This document shows, one piece after another, positions 16,956 to 25,784 of a DNA stretch of 64,000 bases. The translations under genes were made by a program, and so were the position numbers. The notes below the pieces were generated by a model. That model saw only the letters and a program-made list of their open reading frames with translations, was not told the origin of the DNA and searched no databases. Source of the DNA: Bacillota bacterium (lineage in GTDB: Bacteria > Bacillota > Clostridia > Lachnospirales > Lachnospiraceae); NCBI GenBank assembly GCA_023436225.1, contig JAEZKA010000056.1, forward strand, positions 62,001 through 126,000. Reading direction: 5' to 3'. Each line of letters begins with the position of its first letter. The first letter of the stretch is position 1.

Positions 16956-17465
16956 TTAGAATTCAATAAATTGCCTATTCGCACATCCTTTATCCTTAAA
17001 ATCCGAATTCAGAAAATCTATCCTAGAGGGGATTACACGGATCAGATATAAGGGGTGTGATAATTTCTTTAAAGCCTCAAGCGATATCCTTTTATATTCT
17101 GCCGCCTTAATATACTCTTCTGAAAATAGTTCAATAATTTCCGCTGTACCGGAGACCTGCATACCCTTTATCTTTCCAAAACCTTCATATCGATCAAAGA
17201 TCGCTAGGCACACCTTCTGGTTCATTTCCAATGCTGCAAACTTCATACCACCTTCAGAAAAAAACCAGAATGCTCCATCACGGTATGTATATTCTATTGG
17301 TGTGCATCTTACAAAGCTACCGCTACCAGTTGCTAATGCACAGGTATTATTCGTATTGATATAGGCATCTACTGCAGCTAATAATTCAGAACGCTCCATT
17401 TTGATGCTACTCGAATCCTTAGTATTCCAGTAATCTGCTGCTGCTTGATATTCTTCGTGCTTCAT
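16956..17465 (-). CDS. Pyridoxamine 5'-phosphate oxidase-like FMN-binding protein
   Basis: 169 residues. It has the split-barrel pattern of the PNPOx-like superfamily: NTCALATGSGSFVRCTPIEY near residues 39-58, the FWFFSEGGMKF strand-turn, and the QVSGTAEII strand. Such proteins bind FMN or F420-like cofactors, and many act as small reductases or in haem or flavin handling. The start has AAGGAGG upstream. Its neighbours do not define a pathway. The physiological substrate cannot be read from the sequence. Confidence 0.78.
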   Translation of the reverse strand: MKHEEYQAAADYWNTKDSSSIKMERSELLAAVDAYINTNNTCALATGSGSFVRCTPIEYTYRDGAFWFFSEGGMKFAALEMNQKVCLAIFDRYEGFGKIKGMQVSGTAEIIELFSEEYIKAAEYKRISLEALKKLSHPLYLIRVIPSRIDFLNSDFKDKGCANRQFIEF

Positions 17466-17563
17466 AATCAGTGATCGCCTCCTTCTAATACATTGCTAGC
17501 CAATGACTGTAAGAAAAGCATGAGCCCGTTGGCTAATTGTCTGTTATATAAACTCCGATCTGC

Positions 17564-18730
17564 TTATATAATTCCTGACCACATCACCGCGGCCGCATTA
17601 TATAGAGGCTCCGGGCACCAAACATCATTGATAAAGGGGATGAACCAAGCGGCAACCATCTTCTCAGTAGGGTCGATGATCAGACAACATCCGCCTGCCC
17701 CCTCATGGAAGAAGCTTCCCTGCGTATAAATACTTGCATCATTACAGCGCATATCCGGTCCAAGGCCATATTGGCGATAGGGTCCACCTGCATTCCAACA
17801 GTAGTCCTTAACATGGGGCTGCGTATAAAGTGTCGTCATCTTCTCGATGGCTTTTCTTCCAAGAATACGATTTCCATCGATGTACCCGCCTTGCTGAAGC
17901 ATGATTCCAAAACGACAAAGATCATATGCGGTCGAATGAATACCACCACCGGTGCCCGGTATCTTCTCCCACACCGTTCCGGCTTGCTCATCCTGATAGG
18001 TTCCAGCTAATATTTCATTTACTAACTTCTCCCGACGTTCATGAGGAATGTTCGTGCGAGCTATAATATCCTTCTTATAATAATCAAAGCCGGTATTTAT
18101 GAGCCCACAGGGCTTAACCACATGGTTCATAATATAATCATTGGCAAATTCTCCAGACACTCTTGAGATAATCTCACCAAGTATTACATAGCCAAAGCTG
18201 CAATAAGCCCATTCTTCTCCGGGATTTTTACGCATACCAGTATGTAATGCGGCGGCTATCCAGTTGTTAGCCTTATCTTCCCGAATGAAATCCCATTGAC
18301 TAATATGATATTTGTTCTCAAAACAACCGCCATCCGGATGCATACCGGAGGTATGGGATAAAAGATGGGCAACCGTTATCTCGTTGAAAGGCTTAAAGGA
18401 GAATTCCTCGATGATCTCTCCAACCTTCTGATTCACACGAAGCTTGCCATCCTCAACTAACTGCCAGATCGCTACTGCGGTAAAGAGCTTTGTAATCGAA
18501 GCAATTTTCTGTATCGTATCCGGTTGTATTTCTCTTGTATCCTCTTCGCGATAGGATAGCTTTCCGACAGCATTATTCGCAAATACCTTGCCATCCCTCG
18601 CCAAGCAATAATTTGCCGATAATATCTTCTTTTCTTTAATTAAATCCTCAAAAAAGTAAGTCAGAGTCTCCACTCGCTTCGGGTCATACCCTACCTCCAA
18701 TGATGTATACTCTGTTTCAAATCCTATCAT
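17564..18730 (-). CDS. Serine hydrolase of the class C beta-lactamase family
   Basis: 388 residues from the ATG at 18730, which has GGGAGGAG upstream; the earlier ATG at 18754 lacks one. The SxxK nucleophile motif is SITK, the second motif is YCSFGY, and an HEGAGG segment stands where KTG or HxG usually lies. There is no signal peptide, so it is probably cytoplasmic and an esterase or D-amino-acid peptidase-like enzyme rather than a secreted beta-lactamase. It lies about 100 bases upstream of the PNPOx-like gene on the same strand. Confidence 0.82.
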   Translation of the reverse strand: MIGFETEYTSLEVGYDPKRVETLTYFFEDLIKEKKILSANYCLARDGKVFANNAVGKLSYREEDTREIQPDTIQKIASITKLFTAVAIWQLVEDGKLRVNQKVGEIIEEFSFKPFNEITVAHLLSHTSGMHPDGGCFENKYHISQWDFIREDKANNWIAAALHTGMRKNPGEEWAYCSFGYVILGEIISRVSGEFANDYIMNHVVKPCGLINTGFDYYKKDIIARTNIPHERREKLVNEILAGTYQDEQAGTVWEKIPGTGGGIHSTAYDLCRFGIMLQQGGYIDGNRILGRKAIEKMTTLYTQPHVKDYCWNAGGPYRQYGLGPDMRCNDASIYTQGSFFHEGAGGCCLIIDPTEKMVAAWFIPFINDVWCPEPLYNAAAVMWSGII

Positions 18731-18913
18731 ATACTCCTCCCATCCGCCATTCATGGCTTTAAATTAAGCTTAAAGTTACAAAAATGCTTCCTATAAGCGA
18801 TATACAAATTATTCCATTCAATATGTTTAGTAATTATATATTATAAGGCTGTAATTGTAAATAAATACTAATGATATTATTTTATATAGTCTGAACTATC
18901 TTATCCACTTATA

Positions 18914-18956
18914 TAAAAAAAGCAGTGGCACCAGTTTATGTGCTACTGCTTTTTTT
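18914..18956 (-). terminator. Terminator (hairpin family A)
   Basis: AAAAAAAGCAGTGGCAC (18915-18931) pairs with GTGCTACTGCTTTTTTT (18940-18956). It ends the minus-strand pair at 18974-20075 and resembles the hairpins at 5891 and 11155. Confidence 0.88.
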
Positions 18957-18973
18957 ACGTTGTGAGCCTTTTA

Positions 18974-19525
18974 TCAATTGCATCTTTGTTCTTCCCACCA
19001 GCCAAATGCAACCTTCACCTTTATATCTACCTCTCCAGGTGATAGAAAGATCAGAGCAAAGGAGCTACCGGGTGGTATGATATACATTCCTTGAAAATCA
19101 TGCTTTGTAAGAGTTATACTAGACTCTACTCTTCTGACGAAGGTATAGGTTCCATTGATTGGAGTTCCTGTAAGATAGTTACCGCTTTTTATCATTACCC
19201 TAGGTTTTATCGGAGGAGTAATTGACTGATTTCCTGCTGCGACATGGTTTGATATTGTTGCCCTACCGGGAAGTACTACTCCTAACCATCCCTCCACTGT
19301 GATCGGCTGATTCGAATAATTAGAAATGGTATATGCATTAAGAAACATATTTACCCCTGAATCCGGTGGATTAAATAATCCTTCCCAGGCTTGGAGGTTA
19401 CCTCCATAGCTGATCATATCCGTCTGTCCGATAAAATATTCTCCAAGAAAAGAATGATAAACCGAGTCCTTTAGTACAATTATTCTCTGCGGTTGGGTTT
19501 CATTTGGTATAACGAGCATGCTCAT
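18974..19525 (-). CDS. Protein of unknown function, paralogue of the adjacent gene (DUF6143-like?)
   Basis: 183 residues, beta-rich, with no signal peptide or membrane segment. It shares an ordered set of motifs with the next gene: YFIGQT, W-G-NP-SGVN, a NY strand, NQSITP-KP, an IPPGSSF segment and a terminal WWEE. The start overlaps the end of the paralogue by 26 bases; GGGAGG lies just upstream. The name DUF6143 is from memory and uncertain. Proteins of this build are found in clostridia, and a role at the spore or cell surface would be a guess. Confidence 0.65.
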   Translation of the reverse strand: MSMLVIPNETQPQRIIVLKDSVYHSFLGEYFIGQTDMISYGGNLQAWEGLFNPPDSGVNMFLNAYTISNYSNQPITVEGWLGVVLPGRATISNHVAAGNQSITPPIKPRVMIKSGNYLTGTPINGTYTFVRRVESSITLTKHDFQGMYIIPPGSSFALIFLSPGEVDIKVKVAFGWWEEQRCN

Positions 19526-20075
19526 TCCTTTGCCTCCCTTTGATACTCTCTTCCCACCAGGTTAATACAATAGTTGAAGCAACCATTTCACATCCCCTTG
19601 ACCGCAACAGTATGGAGAAGGATCCTCCCGGACCTATAATGATAGAACCTTGATGGGAATCACTAACCAATGTGGAGTTAGGGGTAACAATACGGCCAAA
19701 GATATCCGTTCCGTCTTTTAAATCCCCTTTCATATACTCTGTCTGAAGCATAAATGCATTCGGTTTATGAAGAGGAGTCACGGATTGATTTGACGGTGTT
19801 ATTGTAGATAATTTTGTACCATAAGATGGAGCTTCTGCGTTAAGCCAAATTTCTGCATCAAAATACTCTTCACCATAGTTTGTTATAGTAAATATATCAA
19901 AGTATAGATTCACTCCCGAGTATTTCGGATTGATGATACCACTCCAAGCTTTTAATTGATTGCCAAAATGAAGCTCCTCTGTCTGTCCAATAAAATATCT
20001 TCCTAATCTCGCGTTCCAACCGGAGCTGGTTAAATCTACTACTTGTTCCGGTAAACGACTAAATCTCTCAGTCAT
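19500..20075 (-). CDS. Protein of unknown function, paralogue of the adjacent gene (DUF6143-like?)
   Basis: 191 residues. It has the same motif order as its downstream neighbour: YFIGQT, W-G-NPKYSGVN, NYGEEYF, NQSVTPLHKP, IGPGGSF, and WWEE near the end. Residues after WWEE are charged and unlike the paralogue. The start has GGAGG upstream. The two genes arose by tandem duplication and are translationally coupled, so their products may form a heteromer. Function unknown. Confidence 0.65.
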   Translation of the reverse strand: MTERFSRLPEQVVDLTSSGWNARLGRYFIGQTEELHFGNQLKAWSGIINPKYSGVNLYFDIFTITNYGEEYFDAEIWLNAEAPSYGTKLSTITPSNQSVTPLHKPNAFMLQTEYMKGDLKDGTDIFGRIVTPNSTLVSDSHQGSIIIGPGGSFSILLRSRGCEMVASTIVLTWWEESIKGRQRNEHARYTK

Positions 20076-20266
20076 ATAGTCATTCCTCCAATGAAACCTA
20101 TTAGGGTATAATATAATTTAACGCATACCTAGAAGTATTCACTAAGCTTACGTTACATTCGATTCATATCCTATTCCTAAATCTCATTATATGATAAAGA
20201 GGATGACTAAGTTCCCTTCTATAAGCATAACGCATGCAACCATAGCAATGGGCCATGACCTCTAAA

Positions 20267-21520
20267 TTATATCCGCCTTACTTTACTCATTATAAATTTA
20301 CTTTTAGGAAGTGTAGGTATTCGAGATAAACTATAACTCAAATTTTGTTTTGGAACCTTATAGGTTAGATGATTAACTATAAAATCAAGACTAGCCTTCA
20401 TAACTTCCGTGGTAACCCATTCACCGGCGCATCGGTGTCCAGTACTACAATCTCCGCCTCCTTGCGGCATGAAGGTGAAGGGATTACCTGACCAGTGATC
20501 GAACCTCTCTGGAACGAATTCATAAGGATCTGTCCATAATCTTAAGTCATGATTTGTTCCATAGATATCTAATATTACAAGCGTTCCCTTTTTAATATAG
20601 TATCTTTTCCAGGTAAAGCTCTTTTTTGCCTTAGCAGCTACATAAGGGGTAAAGGGGTAAAACCGACGAACTTCCTGTACAAACATTTGTTGATAAGCAT
20701 CATCTCCTGATTGAAACTTATTGCGACATCCCGGCTGATCATACATGGCCAGGACTCCGAATGTGATATACGTTGCGATTGCAACAATTGGCCTTATGAT
20801 ATTGAGCAATTCAACCGCAGCAATCTGTGTACTTAAAAGCCTTTGATTCTGATCAAGATGCCAAGCTATGATATCTGCGGCTGTACCCTTTGCCGGTACT
20901 AATTTTTGAGATCGTATTTTATCAATAATGTCTCTAATCCATTCCTCCGATCTTTTACGTGCACATCGCCCCTGCCAGTACCTAGACCCAACAGCACCAA
21001 ATCCATCTATCATCTTTCCTAAGTCAGATGCTCTTTGCTTTGTTTCATTCTTTTGCAAAGGAACCCCTGCCCATTTACATGCCACCTGGCACATTATAAT
21101 TTGTGCTTCATCAAATAAAACAATGTCCCTATTATTCCATTTTGCGCTTTTGGTTTCCCATTGCCTTGTGGTGTAACCCTTTAGTAAATTTAAGTTTTCA
21201 GGTGTCATGATTGACATAAACATTTGCTTTCGATTGATATGCGCATCCCCGTCTAAACCTTGCACTCCATTTTGTCCGGTTAATGTCATTTGCACTCTCT
21301 TCGGTGCTACATCTTTTCTTTTAAAATAGTCATTATTATAAAACACCTTAGCTGCTTCTTCTCCACTAAAGCAAATAGCTTTTTGTCCTAATAAGCGTGT
21401 TTGGAAGATATCTGTTTTATACCTGTAGCATCTATTTTGTATAAACGTGTAGCCTTCTAATAGCATGGACAGGCTATTATCAATCGTCCAATCACAAGGA
21501 ATTTTTTTATTTGATTTCAT
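20267..21520 (-). CDS. Cytochrome P450 fatty-acid peroxygenase (CYP152 type)
   Basis: 417 residues, the usual CYP152 length. The haem-binding loop is FMPQGGGDCSTGHRCAGE, with Cys364 as the ligand. The carboxylate-binding Arg243-Pro244 pair is in LLNIIRPIVAI, matching Arg242-Pro243 of P450-BSbeta. Residue Gln87 (GVQGLD) occupies the position that is Gln in the hydroxylase BSbeta and His in the decarboxylase OleT, so hydroxylation is the more likely outcome. CYP152 enzymes use H2O2 directly and need no redox partner, which suits an anaerobe. The ribosome site is AAGGAG. It is a single gene with no fatty-acid genes beside it. Confidence 0.9.
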   Translation of the reverse strand: MKSNKKIPCDWTIDNSLSMLLEGYTFIQNRCYRYKTDIFQTRLLGQKAICFSGEEAAKVFYNNDYFKRKDVAPKRVQMTLTGQNGVQGLDGDAHINRKQMFMSIMTPENLNLLKGYTTRQWETKSAKWNNRDIVLFDEAQIIMCQVACKWAGVPLQKNETKQRASDLGKMIDGFGAVGSRYWQGRCARKRSEEWIRDIIDKIRSQKLVPAKGTAADIIAWHLDQNQRLLSTQIAAVELLNIIRPIVAIATYITFGVLAMYDQPGCRNKFQSGDDAYQQMFVQEVRRFYPFTPYVAAKAKKSFTWKRYYIKKGTLVILDIYGTNHDLRLWTDPYEFVPERFDHWSGNPFTFMPQGGGDCSTGHRCAGEWVTTEVMKASLDFIVNHLTYKVPKQNLSYSLSRIPTLPKSKFIMSKVRRI

Positions 21521-21602
21521 AGTATTGGATACTCCTTATAATTTTTATTGTTATTATGTTTATGTGTGGGAAAATAATACTGACTTGATACTAAAATATT
21601 AT

Positions 21603-21650
21603 AAAATAAGACTCATGGCACATAGCTTTCTGTGACATGGGTCTTATTTT
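21603..21650 (-). terminator. motAB terminator (hairpin family B)
   Basis: AAAATAAGACTCATGGCACA (21603-21622) pairs with TGTGACATGGGTCTTATTTT (21631-21650), with a loop of 8. On the minus strand TTTT follows. It lies 79 bases past the motB stop. Confidence 0.85.
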
Positions 21651-21728
21651 GTTGGTGAAATGCCTTTTCTATATCACTGGTGTTTACTCCGATAACATAT
21701 TCATGCGATGATAGAGGCTGTTTTTTCT

Positions 21729-22448
21729 CTAATCCGCTGCTTCAATAAAAAAGTCAACTCGTCTGTTTTTGGCTCTGCCTGCATCGTTATCATTCGCAGC
21801 AATTGGATAAAATTCGCTGTAGCCAACCGCAGAGAACTTCTCCTGCTTAAGTCCGGATATTTCCACTAAATGCTTCAGAACATTAACAGCCCGGCTTACG
21901 GATAGCTCCCAGTTACTATCAAACTTGGCACTTTTCATTGGCCGGTTATCTGTATGTCCTTCAATTCGAACCATTTTTATTGATTTTTCATAGGTATCAA
22001 ATAGGTCGGAAATCTTGTCCAAAAAAGGTTCCGCATTGGTGTTAATATCTGCACTTCCTGAGTCAAAAAAAACAGAAGCCGATACACGCAGAAGAATTTG
22101 ATCATTTCCCTCCTTTATTACATTAAGCTTTTCAGAAAGACCTTCCTCCTCAATATATTCTTTCATTAATTCGTATAGCTCATTGAAATCATCTTCTTTT
22201 TTTGCTTCCTGGCTGTTCTGCTCGGGTAATACACCCTCTTGATCTGTCAATATTGATATTTGAGGAACGATGTCGACCATGCTCTGCTGTTCTGCCACTG
22301 CCTTTCGACTTACAGCACTTTGATTTATCAGGGCAAAGGATAATAAGAGTACGAATACGGCAAGCAAATCGGTCATCAGATCACTGTAACTGTCTTTCCA
22401 GTCCAGCTCCTCCTCGTCATCCTCTTCTTCTTGAATAAATTTATTCAC
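21729..22448 (-). CDS. motB: Flagellar motor stator protein MotB
   Basis: 239 residues. A single membrane segment near residues 27-42 follows SYSDLMTDLLAVF, whose first Asp is the proton-binding residue of MotB. A plug/linker and a C-terminal OmpA-type peptidoglycan-binding domain follow (about 105-235, with IEGHTDNRP and SVSRAVNVL). The start codon is GTG, sharing GTGA with the motA stop. With MotA it forms the stator that drives flagellar rotation. Other flagellar genes must lie elsewhere. Confidence 0.94.
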   Translation of the reverse strand: MNKFIQEEEDDEEELDWKDSYSDLMTDLLAVFVLLLSFALINQSAVSRKAVAEQQSMVDIVPQISILTDQEGVLPEQNSQEAKKEDDFNELYELMKEYIEEEGLSEKLNVIKEGNDQILLRVSASVFFDSGSADINTNAEPFLDKISDLFDTYEKSIKMVRIEGHTDNRPMKSAKFDSNWELSVSRAVNVLKHLVEISGLKQEKFSAVGYSEFYPIAANDNDAGRAKNRRVDFFIEAAD

Positions 22449-23275
22449 GGTTGATTGGCCACCTCCCTTGTTCTGATTACTTCTTCCTCTGAATTTGTTT
22501 CTGCTTCATCTAAGCTTAAATTAGCATAGGAAAACAGTTCATCCTTCATTATCTTTGGATTCTTGCCTTGTTGAATACCGGCAAGTCCCTCAATCAAAAG
22601 CTCTCTCCGTTCCGCTTCTTCTCTACTCATATTCTTCAGTCTTTTAGCCAATGGTCCGAAGATGATGTTAGCTAAAAATCCTCCATAAAAAGACGAAACC
22701 AGCTCCAGGGCCATCATGGGTCCCAGGGAATTCGGATCGTTTAGATTGGTTAACATAGGGATAAGACCTACATATGTTCCAACAAGACCCAGTGCCGGTG
22801 CTGTAATTGCCAGCATGTCCAACATCGCGGCTCCCTTTTGATGCCTTTGCTTCATGAAGTGTGTAGCTCCCTCCAGCTGATTTCTAAGCTGATCCTCGTC
22901 TGCACCGTCCACGATCAACCTAATACCCTTTTTAATGAATTCATCCTCAACATACTGATCCAAATGATCCTCAAGGGCCAGTAAGCCTTCCCTTCTTGAT
23001 ATCTCTGAAAGTCTTATTAAAGCTAAAATATCCTCTTTTATATTAAAATCATTCTTAGTAAAAGCTTTTTTTAAAACAGCTCCGAATGTCTTAATTCGTG
23101 CGGGCGGAAAAGCTGTTACAAAAGCACCGAGGGTGCCTCCGATAATAATAAAGAAGGAAGGGACATTCCAAAACAGATGCGGTTGTCCTGATGATACTAT
23201 TCCACTCAGCATAAAACCTAAATTTAATACTAATCCAAATAATGTTGATAGCCCTAATATTTTTCGCATTGACAC
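22445..23275 (-). CDS. motA: Flagellar motor stator protein MotA
   Basis: About 276 residues. A GTG at 23275 with AGGGGG nine bases upstream is preferred; a TTG at 23314 would add 13 residues without a good ribosome site. Four membrane segments are visible, with the cytoplasmic loop between segments 2 and 3 and the conserved APALGLVGTYVGLIPML near the third. The gene overlaps motB by four bases. It is divergent from the KdpD-like kinase gene. Confidence 0.92.
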   Translation of the reverse strand: MSMRKILGLSTLFGLVLNLGFMLSGIVSSGQPHLFWNVPSFFIIIGGTLGAFVTAFPPARIKTFGAVLKKAFTKNDFNIKEDILALIRLSEISRREGLLALEDHLDQYVEDEFIKKGIRLIVDGADEDQLRNQLEGATHFMKQRHQKGAAMLDMLAITAPALGLVGTYVGLIPMLTNLNDPNSLGPMMALELVSSFYGGFLANIIFGPLAKRLKNMSREEAERRELLIEGLAGIQQGKNPKIMKDELFSYANLSLDEAETNSEEEVIRTREVANQP

Positions 23276-23405
23276 TAATAAATGCCCCCTATTTTTTGTG
23301 GAATCCTTAGACAAATTCTTTCATACATTATATTCCTCAATCCCTTTTTATTCAATTTTTTACGACATTTCTTAACATAATCTTTATAACGATTTTCCAA
23401 TAATA

Positions 23406-23414
23406 TGGTATAAT
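23406..23414 (+). promoter_or_regulatory. Extended -10 promoter of the KdpD-like kinase
   Basis: TGG-TATAAT at 23406-23414 is an extended -10 element, 103 bases before the start codon. No good -35 is visible 17 bases upstream. Confidence 0.5.
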
Positions 23415-23517
23415 ATCAATAGGGAAAATTAGGTGTCATGGCATGTTATCGTAATATGATTTTGTTGCATTGGCTTACATTTATGATTTTGTAGTTATCG
23501 GTGGATCGGAGATTGAT

Positions 23518-25056
23518 ATGAATAAAAGAAGACTAAAAAATATTATCTTCTCGATGGCGATTTTTTGCGGTTCATTGCTGATCTGTGAGGCTCTTTACCG
23601 TTATGATTTAGGTAATCAAAATATCAACATAGTAATGTCTTTGGCCATATTTATAATTACTGCCGTTACCGAAGGATATTTATATGGAGTGCTATCGGCT
23701 GTGATCGGTGTTTTTGCTTATGACTTTTTAATTACTCCTCCAAGATTTGGATTTAGTTTCACTGTGGAGTTCCCGGTAACTCTTATCATACTACTGCTCG
23801 TGGCGATTACCAGCAGCACAATTACTACCAGAATTAAGGCTCAAGCTACCCTTGCCAAACAGAGGCATCAGCATGCCGAATTGCTATACAGTATTAACCG
23901 AAAGCTGCTTTCTACAAGAGATTTGGACACCATAGCAAAATACTCTATGGAGTTTTTGAAAGATGAGCTGATGTATTCCATCGCTCTTTTTGTAGATTTT
24001 AATCAGGTTGGGATATTGAAGCCATATTTCGAATATGCGAAAGAAAGTAAGGGTATCGAATACTTTTTGACCGAAGAGATTACTGACCTAGTAAGACTCG
24101 CTGCAGATGAGCAGAAGGCCATCGATGAGAAAAATCGAGGTTACTTTTTGCCCATCGTAACACAGAACATCACCTATGGAGTTTTCGCTTTTTCCTTTGA
24201 AGCAAATGATCTGAATAGTAAGCAGAAGATGTTCTTAGAATTAATTGCGAGTCAAACGGCTCAAGCGCTCAGAATGTATCGTCTTATGGAGGAGCAGCAA
24301 GAAGTTAAGGTAATGATAGAGGCGGAAAAGATAAAGAACAGCTTTTTAAGAAGTGTATCCCACGATTTGAGAACTCCACTTACAGGTATTATCGGTGCCA
24401 GCTCTACTTTGTTGGAAGAAGGGAAGCGAATACCCTATGACGTACAAACCCGTTTAATCGAGGGAATACATAATGACTCTCAATGGCTCTTAAATATGAT
24501 TAAAAATATATTGTTCATTACGAAGCTCCAGAAAAACGATATGACGATTGGTAAATCCGAAGAAATCGTGGAAGAGGTAATCGAAGAAGCTGTCTCGACC
24601 TTTCGTAAACGCTTTCCCACTGTCAAAATAACTGTGAAACAACCGGATAATGTAATTTTACTTCCTATGGATAATATGCTGATTTCGCAAGTCCTCATTA
24701 ATATTTTAGAAAATACTCAAAGACATGCCAAGGGTCAGAGTTCGGATGTGTCAATCGAAGTTAGGGAAATGGATAATTATGTGGGTTTTATAATAACAGA
24801 TACCGGTCCTGGGATAGAGCCGAAGATTCTACCCCTATTATTTAACTTTACTATTAATTCAGAGGAAGGCCCCTATCGTGATTCGATGAGAAATTTAGGG
24901 ATCGGACTTTCCATATGCAAAGCAATAATCATAGCACATGGAGGAGAAATCTACGCAAATAATCGGCCCGAGGGTGGGGCAGAGTTTATGTTTACCATAC
25001 CGGTTTGCGGGGATGAGCCAATAAACACAATGAATAAGGCAATGGGGATGCATTAA
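23518..25056 (+). CDS. KdpD-like sensor histidine kinase (without the KdpD N-terminal domain)
   Basis: 512 residues from the ATG at 23518, which has CGGAG upstream. Residues about 8-105 hold closely spaced membrane segments with the KdpD DUF4118 pattern (GVFAYDFLITPPRFGF). A GAF-like region follows (about 120-255), then HisKA with His282 (SVSHDLRTPLTG) and the ATPase domain (N-box NILENTQRHA, DTGPGIEP, LGIGLSICK). The large N-terminal KdpD/UspA sensor of true KdpD is absent. It is co-transcribed with the response regulator 17 bases downstream. No kdpFABC genes are nearby, so the stimulus may not be potassium. Confidence 0.88.
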   Translation: MNKRRLKNIIFSMAIFCGSLLICEALYRYDLGNQNINIVMSLAIFIITAVTEGYLYGVLSAVIGVFAYDFLITPPRFGFSFTVEFPVTLIILLLVAITSSTITTRIKAQATLAKQRHQHAELLYSINRKLLSTRDLDTIAKYSMEFLKDELMYSIALFVDFNQVGILKPYFEYAKESKGIEYFLTEEITDLVRLAADEQKAIDEKNRGYFLPIVTQNITYGVFAFSFEANDLNSKQKMFLELIASQTAQALRMYRLMEEQQEVKVMIEAEKIKNSFLRSVSHDLRTPLTGIIGASSTLLEEGKRIPYDVQTRLIEGIHNDSQWLLNMIKNILFITKLQKNDMTIGKSEEIVEEVIEEAVSTFRKRFPTVKITVKQPDNVILLPMDNMLISQVLINILENTQRHAKGQSSDVSIEVREMDNYVGFIITDTGPGIEPKILPLLFNFTINSEEGPYRDSMRNLGIGLSICKAIIIAHGGEIYANNRPEGGAEFMFTIPVCGDEPINTMNKAMGMH

Positions 25057-25073
25057 GATAGAAAGGTAACACT

Positions 25074-25775
25074 ATGAAAAATAAACACCTTATTATGATA
25101 GTAGAGGATGAGGAAGCAATAATTGAATTCATCTCAGTTAAGCTAGAAATACAGGGTTATCGGACGCTGAAGGCCCTTAACGGGAAAGAGGCAATTTCCT
25201 TTGCCGCATCCTACTGTCCGGATCTGATCCTACTGGATTTGGGATTGCCGGATATCGATGGGATGGAAGTGTTGGAGGCGATTAGGAAGTGGAGTTTGGT
25301 TCCTGTTATTATTATATCCGCAAGGCAGGAGGAGAAGTTCATTGTAACGGCTCTTGATAGCGGTGCAGATGACTATATTACAAAACCCTTTAGTAATGTT
25401 ATTCTTATGGCACGAATCAGAACCGCCCTTCGGAAAGGGCATATTTCGAAAATAAAGAATAGCAAGGTAAATGAATTCTTTCGATTGGGCGATTTACAAA
25501 TTGATTATGATAAGAGAATCGTAACCGTCGAAAATAGGGTGATCCATCTGACGCCAATTGAATATCGAATTATTGTTTTGCTTTCTCTTAATGTAGGGAC
25601 GGTATTGACTCATGAATTTTTGTGCCACGAACTCTGGGGCCCTTATACGGATAAAAGCAAAGCTCTTCGGGTTAATGTTGCTAATCTGCGAAGGAAGATC
25701 GAAAAGGATACCGCAGACCCCCAATATATCTTAACAGAAATGGGAGTAGGATATCGGATGCTGGAGGAGGCATAA
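25074..25775 (+). CDS. OmpR/KdpE-type response regulator
   Basis: 233 residues. The receiver domain (about 1-120) has phospho-acceptor Asp near residue 56 (LILLDLGLPDIDG) and the conserved Thr/Ser and Lys positions (SARQEE, KPF). The C-terminal winged helix (about 135-230) ends with RVNVANLRRKIE and MGVGYRM. It is paired with the KdpD-like kinase just upstream. Its targets are not evident. It converges on a LysR gene with a gap of only 9 bases. Confidence 0.92.
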   Translation: MKNKHLIMIVEDEEAIIEFISVKLEIQGYRTLKALNGKEAISFAASYCPDLILLDLGLPDIDGMEVLEAIRKWSLVPVIIISARQEEKFIVTALDSGADDYITKPFSNVILMARIRTALRKGHISKIKNSKVNEFFRLGDLQIDYDKRIVTVENRVIHLTPIEYRIIVLLSLNVGTVLTHEFLCHELWGPYTDKSKALRVNVANLRRKIEKDTADPQYILTEMGVGYRMLEEA

Positions 25776-25784
25776 CAGGCTGCA

